From: Coprinus comatus
Taxonomy: Eukaryota; Basidiomycota; Agaricomycetes; Agaricales; Agaricaceae
Length of the DNA: 64,000 bases
Assembly: GCA_034638255.1 (NCBI GenBank)
Contig: JAWPGT010000002.1
Coordinates: 1,426,001-1,490,000 of the forward strand
Direction: 5' to 3'
Below are positions 38,184 to 51,400 of the stretch, one piece after another. The notes under the pieces are model-generated. The model was not told where the DNA came from. It saw only the letters and a list, made by a program, of their open reading frames with translations, and ran no database searches. The first letter of the stretch is position 1. Every line of letters starts with the position of its first letter. Both the position numbers and the translations under genes were made by a program.

Positions 38184-41100
38184 CTAGTTCCCAAAAGGCT
38201 TGGAAGGCATTGAAAATGCACCGGTCAAACTAGAAGGCATCATTGGCATGTGTAATTGTCCAAATCCACCCAGTCCATCCACTACTTTTGATCCTTCCAA
38301 ATCCTTCATCATCAGGCTCAATCTACCAAACCGATCCTTCAAACCACCGCTAACAATCTCGTCAGATCCACCTTCGGAGGCATCATTGAATCCTTTTTCA
38401 AATTGTCCCCAGTCGCTACGAAGTGCTATGTATGGTTTGAGTAATGATGCATCAATGCGACCGAGGTAATTCTCCGTGATGTATGATTTAAGGATTTCGG
38501 GGCGTACAAGGAAGATGTTACCGAGTTGACGAATAAACTCGAAACGTTCATCTAAAGCAACAATACCAAAAGAGCTGATTATATCTTGGTATGATTTAAT
38601 GTCTCTAAATGAGAGACAATTTAGTTATAAATGGAAGTCGAAACGTGAAGATGAGTATTACGAACTTCGCCAACATCAAACCTCCGGTCGCGCTGACGGG
38701 GAATTTGCGCATATGATCCAAGAGAAGGCTATAGATTATAATTAATATATTCTGGATGTTTAAACGAGAACAAAACCAACCTATGGAATGAAATTCCGAT
38801 CTCTGTCAGAAATACTTCGAGATTCTTTCCGCTGAGATTCTGTTTAGCGGAATCACGAAGTTTTTCTAGCAGATCACAACATGCCACACAGGGCTCGGTG
38901 TTGACGCGAGAAAACGAAAGATCATCATTTCGCGGTTTGAAATCAGTCTTCTTCTGCTTGGATAACTGCGTAGATAACCATGCAATGACAGCTAATCAGC
39001 GCGTCAACAAAATGCATGTTATTAGGTGTACAATGTACATACCATCGGTAATTCGTTGCAGGATACCATTAGCACCATTCTCTATACGACTGACAGTCTG
39101 GTTGTTGAACACGACCATTTCCCGGCGAATTGTAACCGAAGAACTGGCGAGAGGCAAGACGGCAGTATTGACGTATTGTTGCCAGAGATGGCATATGAGA
39201 TCTATAGTTCGGACTACACTCAATGCTTGGAAGGAAGGTTCTGATTTTGAATCCGCAGCATCTAATTTTAATTGTGCACTGACACAAGTGTTTAGTTAGA
39301 TTTTGAAAGTATAAGAAAGAGAACATACGTTTCAGTAGCCATATCGATATAGGAGGTGGCGATAGCTTCAGCAAGGACACGTAAAAGAGAGAAAATGTGT
39401 TTAGGTCTGAAGCGTGAATTTAATTTAATTAAGACTTAATGTTGTAAATGAAAAGGAAATACTCACACATCTGTAATGGGACTCAACTCGACACATCGAC
39501 CAATTGCCTCAGCATGCCATTTGAGAATTCTCTCCGCGATGTCGACAGATAAAAATCCATCCTCTTCACGCACAGGTTCTTCTGTCACAACTTCAGGCTT
39601 CCTTTCTGCAGTCATTCCACCAAATCTCATAAACGCAGCAGCAGCCTGTGAAGAAGTCGTTGTTCCAACACCTGTCGTGCTGATTTGGTTCACTACTCGG
39701 TCAAAAACCGATGATTTAGCCTTAGAGGTTTTCTGTATCACGTAAGTCAGCTAATGGAAAATGTAACAAATGTAAAGCATACATGATATCGGGAAAACGG
39801 TAGGAGGAGGTTCATATAGAGGCTTTCAAGACTTTTTAGCTCATGTTCAAGATAACGTTGCCCTTCAGTGTATGGGATGAATAACTCCTCCATTGCTGTT
39901 TCAAGCATAGCACTAATCGTCGTCGTCGTCCCTGGTCCGGTCATAGGTACAGAACCAGCAAGTGATCTCCGAAACTCTGTTGCTTCATAAGGTGTTCGAG
40001 GAGAAACATGCGGAAGCTCATAGCCCTTGAGATCTTCTACTAATGAGGATGTCTGGTTGTGTACTAGCTGTAAGACCCGAAGATATGCGAGTTCAGACAT
40101 ATCAGCTCCTCGATGCAGTAGCTGTTCCATGTGTTGTTGAATCTGTTCAAATTAGTTAAATGATAACCAAACAGATGGCTACCCGCACATACTGACTGAG
40201 CGAAAATACGTTGCAAAAAGACTTGCATCACCATAGGAGGATTAGGAAAAACGGCCTTGACAATATGAGCTTCTTGTTCGACAGTCACCCGAATCTCCTC
40301 AAATAGTTCCGCCAAACCGAGTTCACTCTTCGGCTGACTAGAGTCTGGGTTAAGGATATTTTGCCACCTTTAGAACATTCAGTCTCTATGTCGATCGACA
40401 TGTGGAAGTAGATTCTTACAAGACGAGATCTTCAGGGGGTTTCGCTTTCTGCCTGGAGTTGATGAAAAAGTCGTGTTGATTGACGTACACCTGGACACAA
40501 GAAGGTCCTCCGTTGAATTCCAACAGTGTTTGGGCACAGTGCTGGTAGTAATAGTTGCGTTATGATCTAGCATGATAACATTGCAATTCACATACATGCA
40601 TCATCTTGGGATCCCCCTTTCGATAGCATCGATCAAAGAGGTTGAGCATTTCCTTCTCAAATTTCTCGCAGTACTTGTCTATGTTTTCTCTTGTCTATGA
40701 ACGAGTTTAGTCATTCCAACGCCACGGCGATTCTCGTACGTGCCTTTTCCGCCGTAGGTAGATCAACCTCCTTTGCAACAGTATTCAGTCGTCGCAGAAT
40801 GATGGCCACTTGTCGCCTCCCTGGTCGCCCCTCCTTCCTTAGGGCATCGAGGCGGGTAGTTTCTCCTTTGCTGAATTGATTATAGTAGTCAATTAGTTCA
40901 TACGCAGCCTGCGCTCGTTGGCGCTCAACATGGACTGTCTCTAGTTGATCTCCTATGCGGACTGCGGTGCTGCTGACATCATTCATTCTATTCTCCATGA
41001 CCGCAAAGGTATTACCAACTGTCTGTGAACCATGAGGACTGTTAACACACAACTGCCTCTTCTCCTGACATTGAAGGCTCACCTCGAAGCTACGATTCAG

Positions 41101-41471
41101 GTCTTTCATCTTTTTAGAGTATTCTCTATCCGCAACACGCACACTCTTTTCCATTTGCTCTGTTTTCGTTTGCATATCACGACGCAGTGTAATGAGCTTG
41201 TCGACAGCAAGTTCGAATGTACTGATGAATGGCTTTGGATCAAATGCTGCAAAGCAATTTGCACTTATTCCGGCGCACATGAATACAAGCAAGACATACG
41301 ACCATTATCCGCCTTCGACTGTGCAATGAGTTTCTCGGATATTGAGGTAATGAACTCTGTAGCATCGAATTTTCCCTATAAGATGTTATATAAGTTATAC
41401 CTGTGCAGGTGATAGCGACATACCTTGAATGCAGGCAACTGTAGATGCTCCTCTATGTCCTGAATGGGCAT
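38184..41471 (-). CDS. SEC10: Exocyst complex component Sec10
   Basis: A multi-exon gene starting at the ATG at 41469-41471 (MPIQDIEEHLQLPAFK; first exons 41471-41424, then 41375-41303) and ending at 38184. Diagnostic segments in order are FKGKFDATEFITSISEKLIA, LRRDMQTKTEQMEKSVRVAD, YNQFSKGETTRLDALRKEGR, CYRKGDPKMMHHCAQTLLEF, ILNPDSSQPKSELGLAELF, and near the end QLGNIFLVRPEILKSYITEN and GRIDASLLKPYIALRSDW. These follow the Sec10 family throughout. Sec10 bridges Sec15 and Exo70 in the exocyst and tethers secretory vesicles to the plasma membrane. The coding part is split by many introns of about 50 nt. The start faces the SPB4 start across 151 bp, and the stop lies 56 bp from the preceding gene's stop. 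Confidence 0.93.
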
Positions 41472-41622
41472 TGTATGGTATAAATTGTGATTATTACAAG
41501 GGTTTGGGTATATTGTGTTTAACCGAAGGGAGGATCGCCAAGTCGATCTGGATTTGACAATGTTAGGATCCAAGGCCAATGTGATGACATTTTACGCCTT
41601 TGATTGATTGCCCATAAAACAA
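41472..41622. promoter_or_regulatory. 151-bp divergent promoter of SEC10 and SPB4
   Basis: Start codons of SEC10 (minus) and SPB4 (plus) are 151 bp apart, so both 5' UTRs and core promoters share this space. No strong TATA or palindromic operator was seen. Confidence 0.45.
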
Positions 41623-44116
41623 ATGGCCTCCACTGCTCTTGCGGGATCGTGGGCTTCACTACCGACAAGCCTGACACCATGGATGTAAGGACAACTGTTA
41701 CTCTCAGTATTTCTTATGTTCATGCGGTATCAGCCTAGATGTAATTCAATCCATGGGTCACGAGAAAATGACCCCCGTACAAGCTTCAGCAATTCCGCTG
41801 TTCATGAAAAATAAGGATGTGGTAGTAGAGGCAGTCACTGGCTCGGGAAAGACTTTGGCATTTGTGATACCTATACTGGAACGTCTTATTCGGAGAGAAA
41901 GTCGTCTCAGAAAGAATGAAGTAGGCGCACTAATCATTAGTCCAACAAGGTGCAATTCATTCTTCCCACTGGTTTAGAATAATCCTCACCAACGATCAGA
42001 GAATTAGCCTCTCAGATTCATTCCATATTCTCCCTCTTCTTGTCTTCTCAACCTGGCTCCTCAGACTTGGACTCTGAAAGTAAAGCGGATGAACTACAAT
42101 TCCCACCACCACTACTTCTTGTTTCTTCATCCCACTCTTCCCCCGCACAAGATTTACAGCGCTTTTTCTCTACTGGGGCAGACATTGTCATTGGAACACC
42201 AGGACGTATTGAAGAGTTTTTGCTGGGAAAAGGGAGAGATTCTGTCAGTGTGAAAGAGCTTGAAGTACTGGTACTAGACGAAGCAGACAGGTGCGATCTA
42301 ATATCTCTTCTAATTGCCGCATTGATTAAAAATAAATGATATGCATATAGGTTATTGGACTTGGGATTCCAAGACGCTCTACGTCGCATTATCACCCATC
42401 TTCCAAAGCAAAGAAGAACTGGACTTTTCAGTGCAACTATGACTGATGCAAACGCCATGACAGAGTTGGTTCGAGTTGGTTTACGCAATCCGGCCCGAAT
42501 TGTGGTTAAAGTGCAAACAAAAAAGACGAAAGGTGCGGTGGGAGGTGCTGTTCTAGAGGAACGTCGAATACCCGCCAAGTATGAATAAATTATATATCCA
42601 ACTGCAGAGTCATTTACTTACAATTTAACAGTCTAAAAAATTACTATATCTCATGTAGTGCTTCGGAGAAACTACTTGAACTCATCCGTATAATCAATGT
42701 CGAAACATCCCAAAATAGAGCTTCAAATTTCATCGTTTATTTCGCCACCTGTGCTTGTGTAGATTATTTCTACAAGGTTGGTATAATGTTTTCATTTTTC
42801 ATTTCTAAAACATTGCAAACCAATTATTTCTTAGGTTCTTCCGAGCGTAGCATCACCAACTACGACCTTTTATTCACTACATGGCCATCTTCCTCCTTCT
42901 GCACGTACCCGTACATTAAATAATTTCGCTTCCTCGTCATCTACCCCTTCACATCCTTCTGTACTTCTTGCAACCGACGTGGCCGCACGTGGGCTTGACC
43001 TACCTAATGTCGACGTCGTCATTCAATTCGACCCTCCGTCCGATCCCAAGGCATTTTCTCATCGTTGCGGTCGGACAGCCCGAGCTGGTCGAAGCGGAAT
43101 AGCATATGTCCTACTTGTTGGTCGTGAAACCGAGTTTGTTGGTATGAAAATCATCTTAACATATTCACTCCAACTCATTCGTCTCACAGATTTCATGAAT
43201 ATACGCAAAATACCCCTTAAAAGACATCCATTTATAAACCAAGATCTGACATTTGCCCCAATAGAGGATAAAAATGAAAATGACATTGAAGAGGAACCAG
43301 GATCAGAAGAACCAGACCCTGAAGTAGAATATTATTTAACTCGTATTCGAACAAAAATCCTAACAGACCGTGCCATAAATGATCAAGCAAGTCAACCTCT
43401 ATCTCAAAACAACTCCCAATTTTCTAACCTCTCTCTTTCTTCTTGCTGTGCCATTAGGCAGCAAAATCCTTCGTTTCGTTTATTCGTGCATATTCCAAAC
43501 ACGAAGCATCTTACATTTTCCGAATAAAAGACCTTGACCTTGTTGGAGCAGCCAAGAGCTTTGGTCTTCTTCGTTTACCTCGTATGCCTGAGTTACAAGG
43601 AGTTGACAGAGGTCGCTGGACCGATGCTCCAGTTGATGTTAGTACCTATCCCATCAGTGACCCAAATTTACTGATACTAATAATTTTGGCTCTTAGTGGG
43701 ATAATTATGAGTATTTAGACAAATCACAAGAAGCTAAACGGTTGGCTGCAAAATTCGTGAGCAAGGAGACACTCGAAAAGCAACGCGAAAAGCAACGTGA
43801 AGCAAGAGCAAAGAAAAGTGCTAATGAAGCATGGAGCGGACAAACTGCTAAAATGGAGGAAAGGGAAAAACGAAAGGAAAAGAGGGACAGAAAGAAAAAG
43901 TGGTTAAAAGAAAAAGAAAAGGAAAAGGAGATTCAAAAGGCCAATGAAGAAACCGTAAATTCCACAAACAAGCGTTCGCATTCAATTATCGAAGATAATG
44001 CTAGTGATAATGCAGATGACTGGGATGATCTTGCAACAGAGGAAAGGATGGCTAAAAAGCTGCGGAAGGGCACGATATCACAACGAGAATTTGATGCCAC
44101 ATTTGTTGATTTATAG
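41623..44116 (+). CDS. SPB4: ATP-dependent rRNA helicase Spb4
   Basis: Nine exons (41623-41684, 41734-41949, 42000-42290, 42351-42578, 42632-42776, 42835-43141, 43190-43390, 43462-43637, 43697-44116) give 681 residues. DEAD-box motifs are complete: Q-motif [63 protein letters not shown] and [10 protein letters not shown]. The region after motif VI ([46 protein letters not shown]) and the long charged lysine-rich tail are characteristic of Spb4/DDX55, needed for 25S rRNA maturation in pre-60S particles. The intron at 43391-43461 has a weak GTCAAC donor, but only this junction keeps the conserved frame. The antisense open frames in this gene are shadows. Confidence 0.94.
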
Positions 44117-44245
44117 TTCATTGTGCATAAAAAATGGACGACGAAAGCATCAATTACATGTTTAAACTATCATACAAATAGTACAATAAAGCATATGTTC
44201 AGATAGGAGGGAACACAATAGGAGAGAGAAAACAAGTGACCATTA

Positions 44246-47200
44246 CTATTTTGTAATTTGGCGAGTCTGTAACGCTGGTCGCATCTACGGGTACAAAAAT
44301 AAGTATCACAGAACAGGATGTAACTGCGATGAAGCACAAAACTCACCATCTCAATAAAGATGGGTAACAGTTGAGGAATATGTTGTAATTCAGGGGATTT
44401 GAGGACGTCTGCTTTCTTGTTCTTGCTTCCTTTGGACTTCGACTTAGATGCCGTAGGTGCAACCACGATTGATCCCACTCGGCCGGGTTGACTCCCGCTG
44501 GAACTAGAAGATGAAGGACTCATCCGATGGCCTGGTGAGGGTAGAGCCTTTTGAGTACCAGGTCCAGAACTAGGAGGAACTTGTGGTAGACGGTTAGAAG
44601 AAGTCAAAGAATCTGGCATTGATGTCATGGTAGGCCCTGCGGTTTGCGGAGTTTGGGGAAGTGGAGGTACAGGAGGTACATCTTTTTTTCGAGGGCCAAG
44701 GGATGGAGAGCTACGGTTAAACGTCAAAGATTTAATCCTCTTCAACGACAGTGAGCTCTTCTGCCGTGACATTGTTGGAGCAGAAGCAAGAGAAGTCGTC
44801 GATGCTGATGCTATTGCTGTTGGGGACCTCGGTTGACGTGTAGGTTGCGGCGAGCGCGAAGCGTGCAAAGGAGATGGAGATTTTTTATTAGGCGATGTTT
44901 GAGACCTGAATGGAGATGTTTGGAGACTAGTTTGAGTTGTATGGTTGCTAGAGGTTTCACTTTCAGTACTTTCATCTTCACTACTACTCTCTTCGTTGTT
45001 AGAATATTCGCTTGAGCTGTGCTCATCACTGGACTCGGAATCAGATTCCTGAGCAGCAATATCAACGGCATCGCCTTCCACCAGTTCCCCAAAGTTAATC
45101 TCTCCAATAACACTGTTAACCATTGCTCGTGTCATCTCATCCTCGGCATCGGCATCATTCTCCTTTTGCCCGGCCTGTGCATTTCCGAATCGCCGACGAA
45201 GTTTGTCTTCATATACCACTTTTAACTTGTAATGATATAACGCAACTTTGTCTACCTCCGCAAGAATATCCTTACGTTCTTTACCTGTGTGAGGTAATAG
45301 ATACTCCAGACTGACAGGTTCACCGATGCCTTCCCGGATAACGGTCAAAAACATCTCAATCCAGCGCATTAGGTTGTCAAAGAGACCATCACCCTTGGAA
45401 TGGACTTTGTGCACAAAATAATAGAAGGATTGTTCATGGCGTTTGATCAAATTGATGAAAGCCTGAACAGTGAAATGAGGATCTGTTTGGGCCGCTGGAT
45501 GAACCACAGTCACTATAACTTGCAAGACTCGCTAAGGAAGAATAAGACGTACTTTCTTCTACCTGCTCCACTGTCTTGATTAAATCGTTGATAAAACTTT
45601 GCAAGTCGCCAATAGAGTCCGCGATGCTTGCTGCTCGGTAAACTTGAGCCAGCGGAGAATAGAAGATCGTAATGATATCCTTTAATAACTCTGCGGTAAA
45701 ACCCTGTCAACAGTTATTGTGTAAATAAGCCAAACAGATCAGCCTCAAAAGCACACAGTACCTCAAAGATAAGTTCGATTAGCATTTCCTTGTCCCGCAA
45801 TTTCGTATACAGGAACCCGAGAACTTTAAGGTCCTCGAGCAGCCAAGCATCTTCATCTTGCGGCCCATCATCATCATCCGAATCTTCTAGAGTTGCGCGA
45901 TGTTTGGAATATTGAGCATGGGCCTTGTGGGCCTTAGCTAGACGATATAATTGAGGTCTCGAAAGTACAGGGGCCTCCGCGGATCGAAGGATGACAACGA
46001 ATAAGTTCATATTCTCCGACACTGCGAGAAACGTTGGATAAATATTAACGTAACAAATTGAAAGACACGTACAAGCGTCTGCCTTAAGCATCTCCTGAAT
46101 TTCTCGAGGAGCATATACGAACTGCCGGACTTTCTCACACATGATTTGATCATCTACCTTATCCTTGACAGCCTGTATCTCATCTCGCAATTGTGCAACG
46201 TCCTCAGTTAAGGAGCTTGTAAACATCCTGTGCAAACAAGTGAATATTTGAGAGGAATATATGCATATAAACGAATTGACCTTTGAAGCAAGCTTTTGCC
46301 GCCGAACGGTTGAGCAAGGAAAAGATCGAGTACACCTGGAATACAATTAGATGAAATCTTGAAACAAGCAATGGACAGCAATCACTCCGTATCATGCCAA
46401 TGGGATTGCTAATTTTCAAAGCGGCCTTGAGCATGAAATAAGGCATTAACCCATGGATTCTCTTCAATGCCGCAAACGTCTCAGATGCGTTATCAGAAGC
46501 AACAAATTGCTGGAACACCGTCGATGCAAGCCTATGTTGTTGTTTAGGTAACGGTCAAACAGCCATAGGCATAGGTCACTCCAAAACTCACGAGATCCGT
46601 GCCCATTCTGTAACGGCCTGGTAGTTAGATGGCAAACCACTGATATGAGGGGTAACCTTAATGGTCCCAAATACATGTGTTAGTCCATCTGTAAGTAGTA
46701 GCTTCAGCAAAAGCGATCTATCGTGATTTTGATTGGCATACCCTTTCCCATAATATCACCTTTGACACTTTTTACCGCTTCACGAAGTCCATCAACACGA
46801 CTCGCTATTTCCTTAGCAAACTTTTTTCGACCGTCTTCTCGTACTTGATCCGCCTCTTCGCGTCGTTTAGCATCTTCCCGCTCTCCCGGTGTCAAAGTAA
46901 TGGGTCCGCTCAATAGAAAGGACTTGAGAACCGGCGAGGACGCGATTGTTGGCGAAGTCAGTAAAGAATGTAGATAAGAACGGAGAGTTAGTCGGTTTCT
47001 CTCTCTGTTTAGTCGCGTAGGATCGGGTACGGGAGTACCATTGTAATTTACATTGGAGAACGAGGGTTGTGTGGCTGATACAGGAGTTGATACGTTCACG
47101 TGGGTACGGTCCTTCTGAGGAGGCGATTTGATGAATTCCGATGGATGCGCTTTCGCCAACTAAAAAAAAAAGATCAAAGCGTTGAATAAAGATAAAGAAG

Positions 47201-48157
47201 CTGTCACGAAAATAGAACCGACTTCATTTGCTAAGGTTCTAAAATCCCCGTAACGTCTTGAAACGTAAACATCCTCGTATCGCGATCGCCTCGTCCTAAT
47301 CACAAATTCCTGCACAAATGCTAATTAGTTTGAAATTACCCATAGAATTTAAGTGAGCGCACAGCATGTACTCGACTCCTCATCCGTCCCTTATCCACTA
47401 CATTTCTGACGCCAACAATGTTGACATCGAAACTATCCCTATTCTTCAGCTTCCGTTGTCTCTTTTTGCTCAGTGCCTCCAAACGATCCAGGTCAGCCTG
47501 CGTTAACCTGACCACTTCCTCTTTTTCAGTTAACCTCGTCGCAGCACCTATGAATAGGCTTAAATTACGTTCAATTTTCACCCGGAGCTTTTCTCTAGTA
47601 GCTTTTTCACTTTCTGACCCTTCCTCGTCGAGAACAGACAACGAAGAGATATTCCTAGATAGCATACTGGTAACAAAAGGTTGTAACTTTTGCGAGTAAA
47701 ACTCCTTCGGTGTTGAAGCCATGAAAGGAAAAGTCAACACAAATTGACGAAACATATACCGCACGAGGGGCATATCTAAGTATGGCGCATCCTTAGGGGG
47801 TGGAAGAAACGGCGGTCCAAGATAAGACAAGGTGGAAACATTAGGCCAATGAGGATTCGAAGTCAAAAGTGCGCCTAATTCCCGTTCAAATTGGAGTTGA
47901 ACGAGTGACTTCTTGAGATAATGAGCACGCAAAGGTGTTAGTTCTTCAGGATCGTTAGCATGCAATGCCTCGATTGGGTTGACGGCGACAGATCGAGCAT
48001 TTATTGATGTATCATTCGTTCTTGCCTGAGCCTCATCCTCCTTTCGCTTCTGTACAGTATTTGAAATTGAATTCGGCTGTATTGGTGGATCGTCCTTGGA
48101 TGGAGGTACTAGTGTGAATTTCAGTTCAGGGACTGGTTCGACGGAAGTGTCTATCAT
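44246..48157 (-). CDS. PX-domain protein with PXB/DUF3818 region (YPR097W-like); N-terminus tentative
   Basis: A multi-exon minus-strand gene ending TRQITK-stop at 44246-44248. The N-terminal conserved block (LRAHYLKKSLVQLQFERELG, YLDMPLVRYMFRQFVLTFPF) precedes a PX domain with EFVIRTRRSRYEDVYVSRRY (the phosphoinositide-contacting RRYxDF core), followed by a large helical region (ALLQ-type segments LKRIHGLMPYFMLKAALKIS, DEIQAVKDKVDDQIMCEKVR, FTVQAFINLIKRHEQSFYYF). This order matches the fungal PX/PXB proteins of the YPR097W type. A Ser/Pro-rich insert with SSSEYSNNEESSSEDES and SP-rich repeats lies near the C-terminus. The role is lipid binding in membrane traffic. The ATG at 48155-48157 (MIDTSVEPVPE) is conservative: the same frame reads RRPSRSIPPTPD upstream, so a further 5' exon up to about 48390 is likely but its splice site is unclear. 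Confidence 0.78.
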
Positions 48158-48477
48158 GTCTGGAGTTGGGGGAATGCTTCGTGAAGGCCTACGAGGAGGT
48201 ACAGAGGATCGTGGCTTGTATGTACATAGGGAACGGGTACTGTGTCACTGCGTGGTCCAGCAGCGTGCTGAGAGCTGGTGGAGGCAGAACGGGCAACCTG
48301 AACGGCCATGGTGGGTGGAACAGAGGAACATGCAGAGGTTGCGACTCGATGTTCATAGCGAGAGCTGTGTTCGATCGAGGAATCTTGCATGAGTATCGTA
48401 ATCAGAGACAGTGTGTTACCCTTAATCCCAAAACTCTGTGGCTTAGAAGACGTCAGATTACGTAATTAAATAGACCC
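48158..48477. other. Upstream region of PX/PXB gene
   Basis: About 320 bp between the conservative PX/PXB start and the next minus-strand stop. The part up to about 48390 probably holds missing 5' coding sequence of the PX/PXB gene: two overlapping open frames, one with an ATG at 48390 and one in frame with the gene. The rest is promoter and 3' UTR. Confidence 0.5.
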
Positions 48478-51400
48478 CTATTTTACATTATCTACTGTAG
48501 GGTCTTTCTCTTCCGAAGTATTTCCGACTAAAGTCACCGCGGCACCTATTTTAGGTGCACTCCATCTCGCACCCCAGCTTGTAAAAAGTCGCAAAAGCCA
48601 CATAGGCTTGATTGCGGGATGTTCAACGACCTCCTCCTCTTCATCTTCGGGTGGCGGTGGCCGTACACTAACACCAGTGATACCAACCCTATTATCTTCC
48701 TCCGCTTCGCTTTCTGTCCGGCCCAAATAATCTACAAGTCTCTTCTTCGCATCCAAAGTGTACTGTACACGGTTGAATCGCCCATGGGCCCCATACTTTC
48801 CAGGTGGTAATCGCCGGCCACCTGTACCAAACAGCTTTTCCCGAAGTTCAAGTATTTTGTTTCGTGAGAGTGATGCGGTGTGCCATAACTCTTGAATAAG
48901 AAACTGCGCAGATTCGTAGCCTAATGTGTTAGTTGCTTGTGTAATTTGGTCTGTCTTGTTCCGCTGATCTTCAATCTCTTCAATAATGTTTGACCGCAGT
49001 TCCGTCTCAACGACGGCATCCCTGTGCATATCAAAATCATCACGAAGAAGCGCATTTGTTGCCATCAGGCCCGAGGTTAAAACCTTGAATAATAGTTAAT
49101 CCTTGTAGCGAGATATTAAAAGAGAGTATACCTACTTCAAGGCATGCGACAACATTTCGCAAATGCTCTTCTCTACGAATCATAACCAAAATTTGTCCAC
49201 AAAGCTCGACATCAATACTCATTTGCTCGTGTGTCAAAACAGGCATGGACTGCAGAGACTCCAAATCATGAAAGCTCTTCCTGTGGATCAGTTAGCTTGG
49301 GTTTATAGTTAGGTAGATAAAAACCTCACCTCCGAAGAATCTTTCTCCTGGTTGTATCATTTTCGAATACATTCTTTCTCTGAGCATCACTTTCAATCAT
49401 CCCTTCATCCTCTTCCTCCATACCAATTAAGACTCTATTACTCTCAAATCTTGGCCTTTTCTTCCTCGCACCACTTTTATCAGGATCGGGGGCACTCCTC
49501 GAGTCCGACCAACTTGAGCCTCTGTGCGAATACAGGGGTCTTTTTGCCTAATGCGTTATTGCTCGTTTCAAATGATCCAATATCCTTATCATAATCATGT
49601 TCAAATGCGGGCAGTAACGCTTGGACATCCCTCCATGCACCAATTGAACCTTCTTTCAATTGGTTCGGAGTGGAAGTTCCCGCACGTCGAAGATCAGACA
49701 AGGATGCTGCTGCTGAAGTGTCGTAACGAAACGATAGATTACCCCGATCGGATGGCGTAACACTACGTTCCAAGGTAAAAGGGTTTCTTTGATGATAGTC
49801 ACTGCTCGGTGATACTTGTCCACTATCTAGGGTAAGCTCATCCTCGGCCAAATCACTACACAGATATATATTAATTCATAGTGGAATTGGCCAAGGCAAT
49901 ACGACATACCTAATAATTGGATGAAGAGTAGGTGACTGTACTCGTCCTTTATTGTGATCCGTCTTCAAATCACCGGGCTTCGTATTCGGAACCCGTGGTC
50001 CCATGGTGAGTCGATGTGAGCCTTTCAACTGTTTGTTACTAAAAGGCTGAGAATTTGTCAAATCCAAACTATGCTGGCCCTTCCTCTTCGACAATCTAAA
50101 TAGCGCTCATTAATTTCATTACTTTAGATAGGTTAATTAGACATACCCTGTCCAATTCCCGATCTTCCTCTGCATTTTACCTCCCCAAACACCTCCAAAA
50201 CTGTTAACTCCACGCCCTTCAAGCATAAAGTCACTATCTTCTCCTTCTGTGCTCCTTCCACCTATTCCTTCACTCTTCACCTCTTCACCATCACTCATAT
50301 TTCCATTTGCAGCTCCACTGGATATCTCGATCCTCTCCCGTTCCTTATCCCATTCTCGCAATGCAACCACATCCGCTACTTTACCTGACCATAACAGGGT
50401 AATAATTGGACAGCTATCACCGTTGATAACGACTAAAGGCAAGTAAGTATTTGACTTGCCATAATGGCCCATTCCAGATATAGATAGATTTCCTCGACCA
50501 AAATCTACAGAATCACCTCCCTTGCCTGATTTTTTCCTTCGTGATTTACCTGCACCTTTCCTCCCTTCTTTCTCACAGATAACCGCGACAAAACGCTCAA
50601 GATTGACTGTCGCTTCCAAGACACAAATTAAACCTCCAGCACCACTTCCAAAATTACTCATGCCATTAGCACTGCTCATAAGTAGATTGCCGACGCCTCG
50701 AAGCAGGTGACCTCCACTACTTCCAACACTCATATTACCATCATTCTCGCCACCGCTTAGTGCACCAGCTCGATCATCTTTGCCACCGTCACCTCCGTCA
50801 TCATAATCTCGGTCTCCAGTATACGTAACCGCGCTAGTCAAATCTTCCAGCTTATTTTTTAGAACACTTTTAACTTTCCTTCGCGTGTAACCGCTGGTTG
50901 CCGAGACAGAGCCAGGTACACTTAGTATATTACTTCCACCTCCATTGCCAGTGTTAACAACGGCATTACCACTTGCATTTGTAGCCGCAGTGAGAATGGG
51001 AGATGTACCTGTAGTATCACCATCATTCATACTTGCAACACGTTTAATATACGCAGCATCAATAAATTCCACCAGGTCTTTTGTCAGATGTACAAGTGTC
51101 GTGTTTGGGTATAAATGTGCTTGAACTGCACTACCATTTGGGGGGGTGTAATGTGCGTTTGTTTGCGAAGAAGGTAAGACGGGGTTCAGAAGTGCTGTTG
51201 CAGCAAAAGGAGCAGTGGTGACAGCCATAGCCATCGGTGCGAGAGAAAAATAAGGAACTGCAGCCGTTGGACTTGGATGGGAATGCAGATTTGTGGCAGG
51301 GGGAGCAACAGAGTTTATAAATGAGGCAATAGCTGGCGATAGCGATTGTGGGTATAGAAATGGGTCTTTTGGAACTAACTACAGGTTTGTTAGTTGTGGT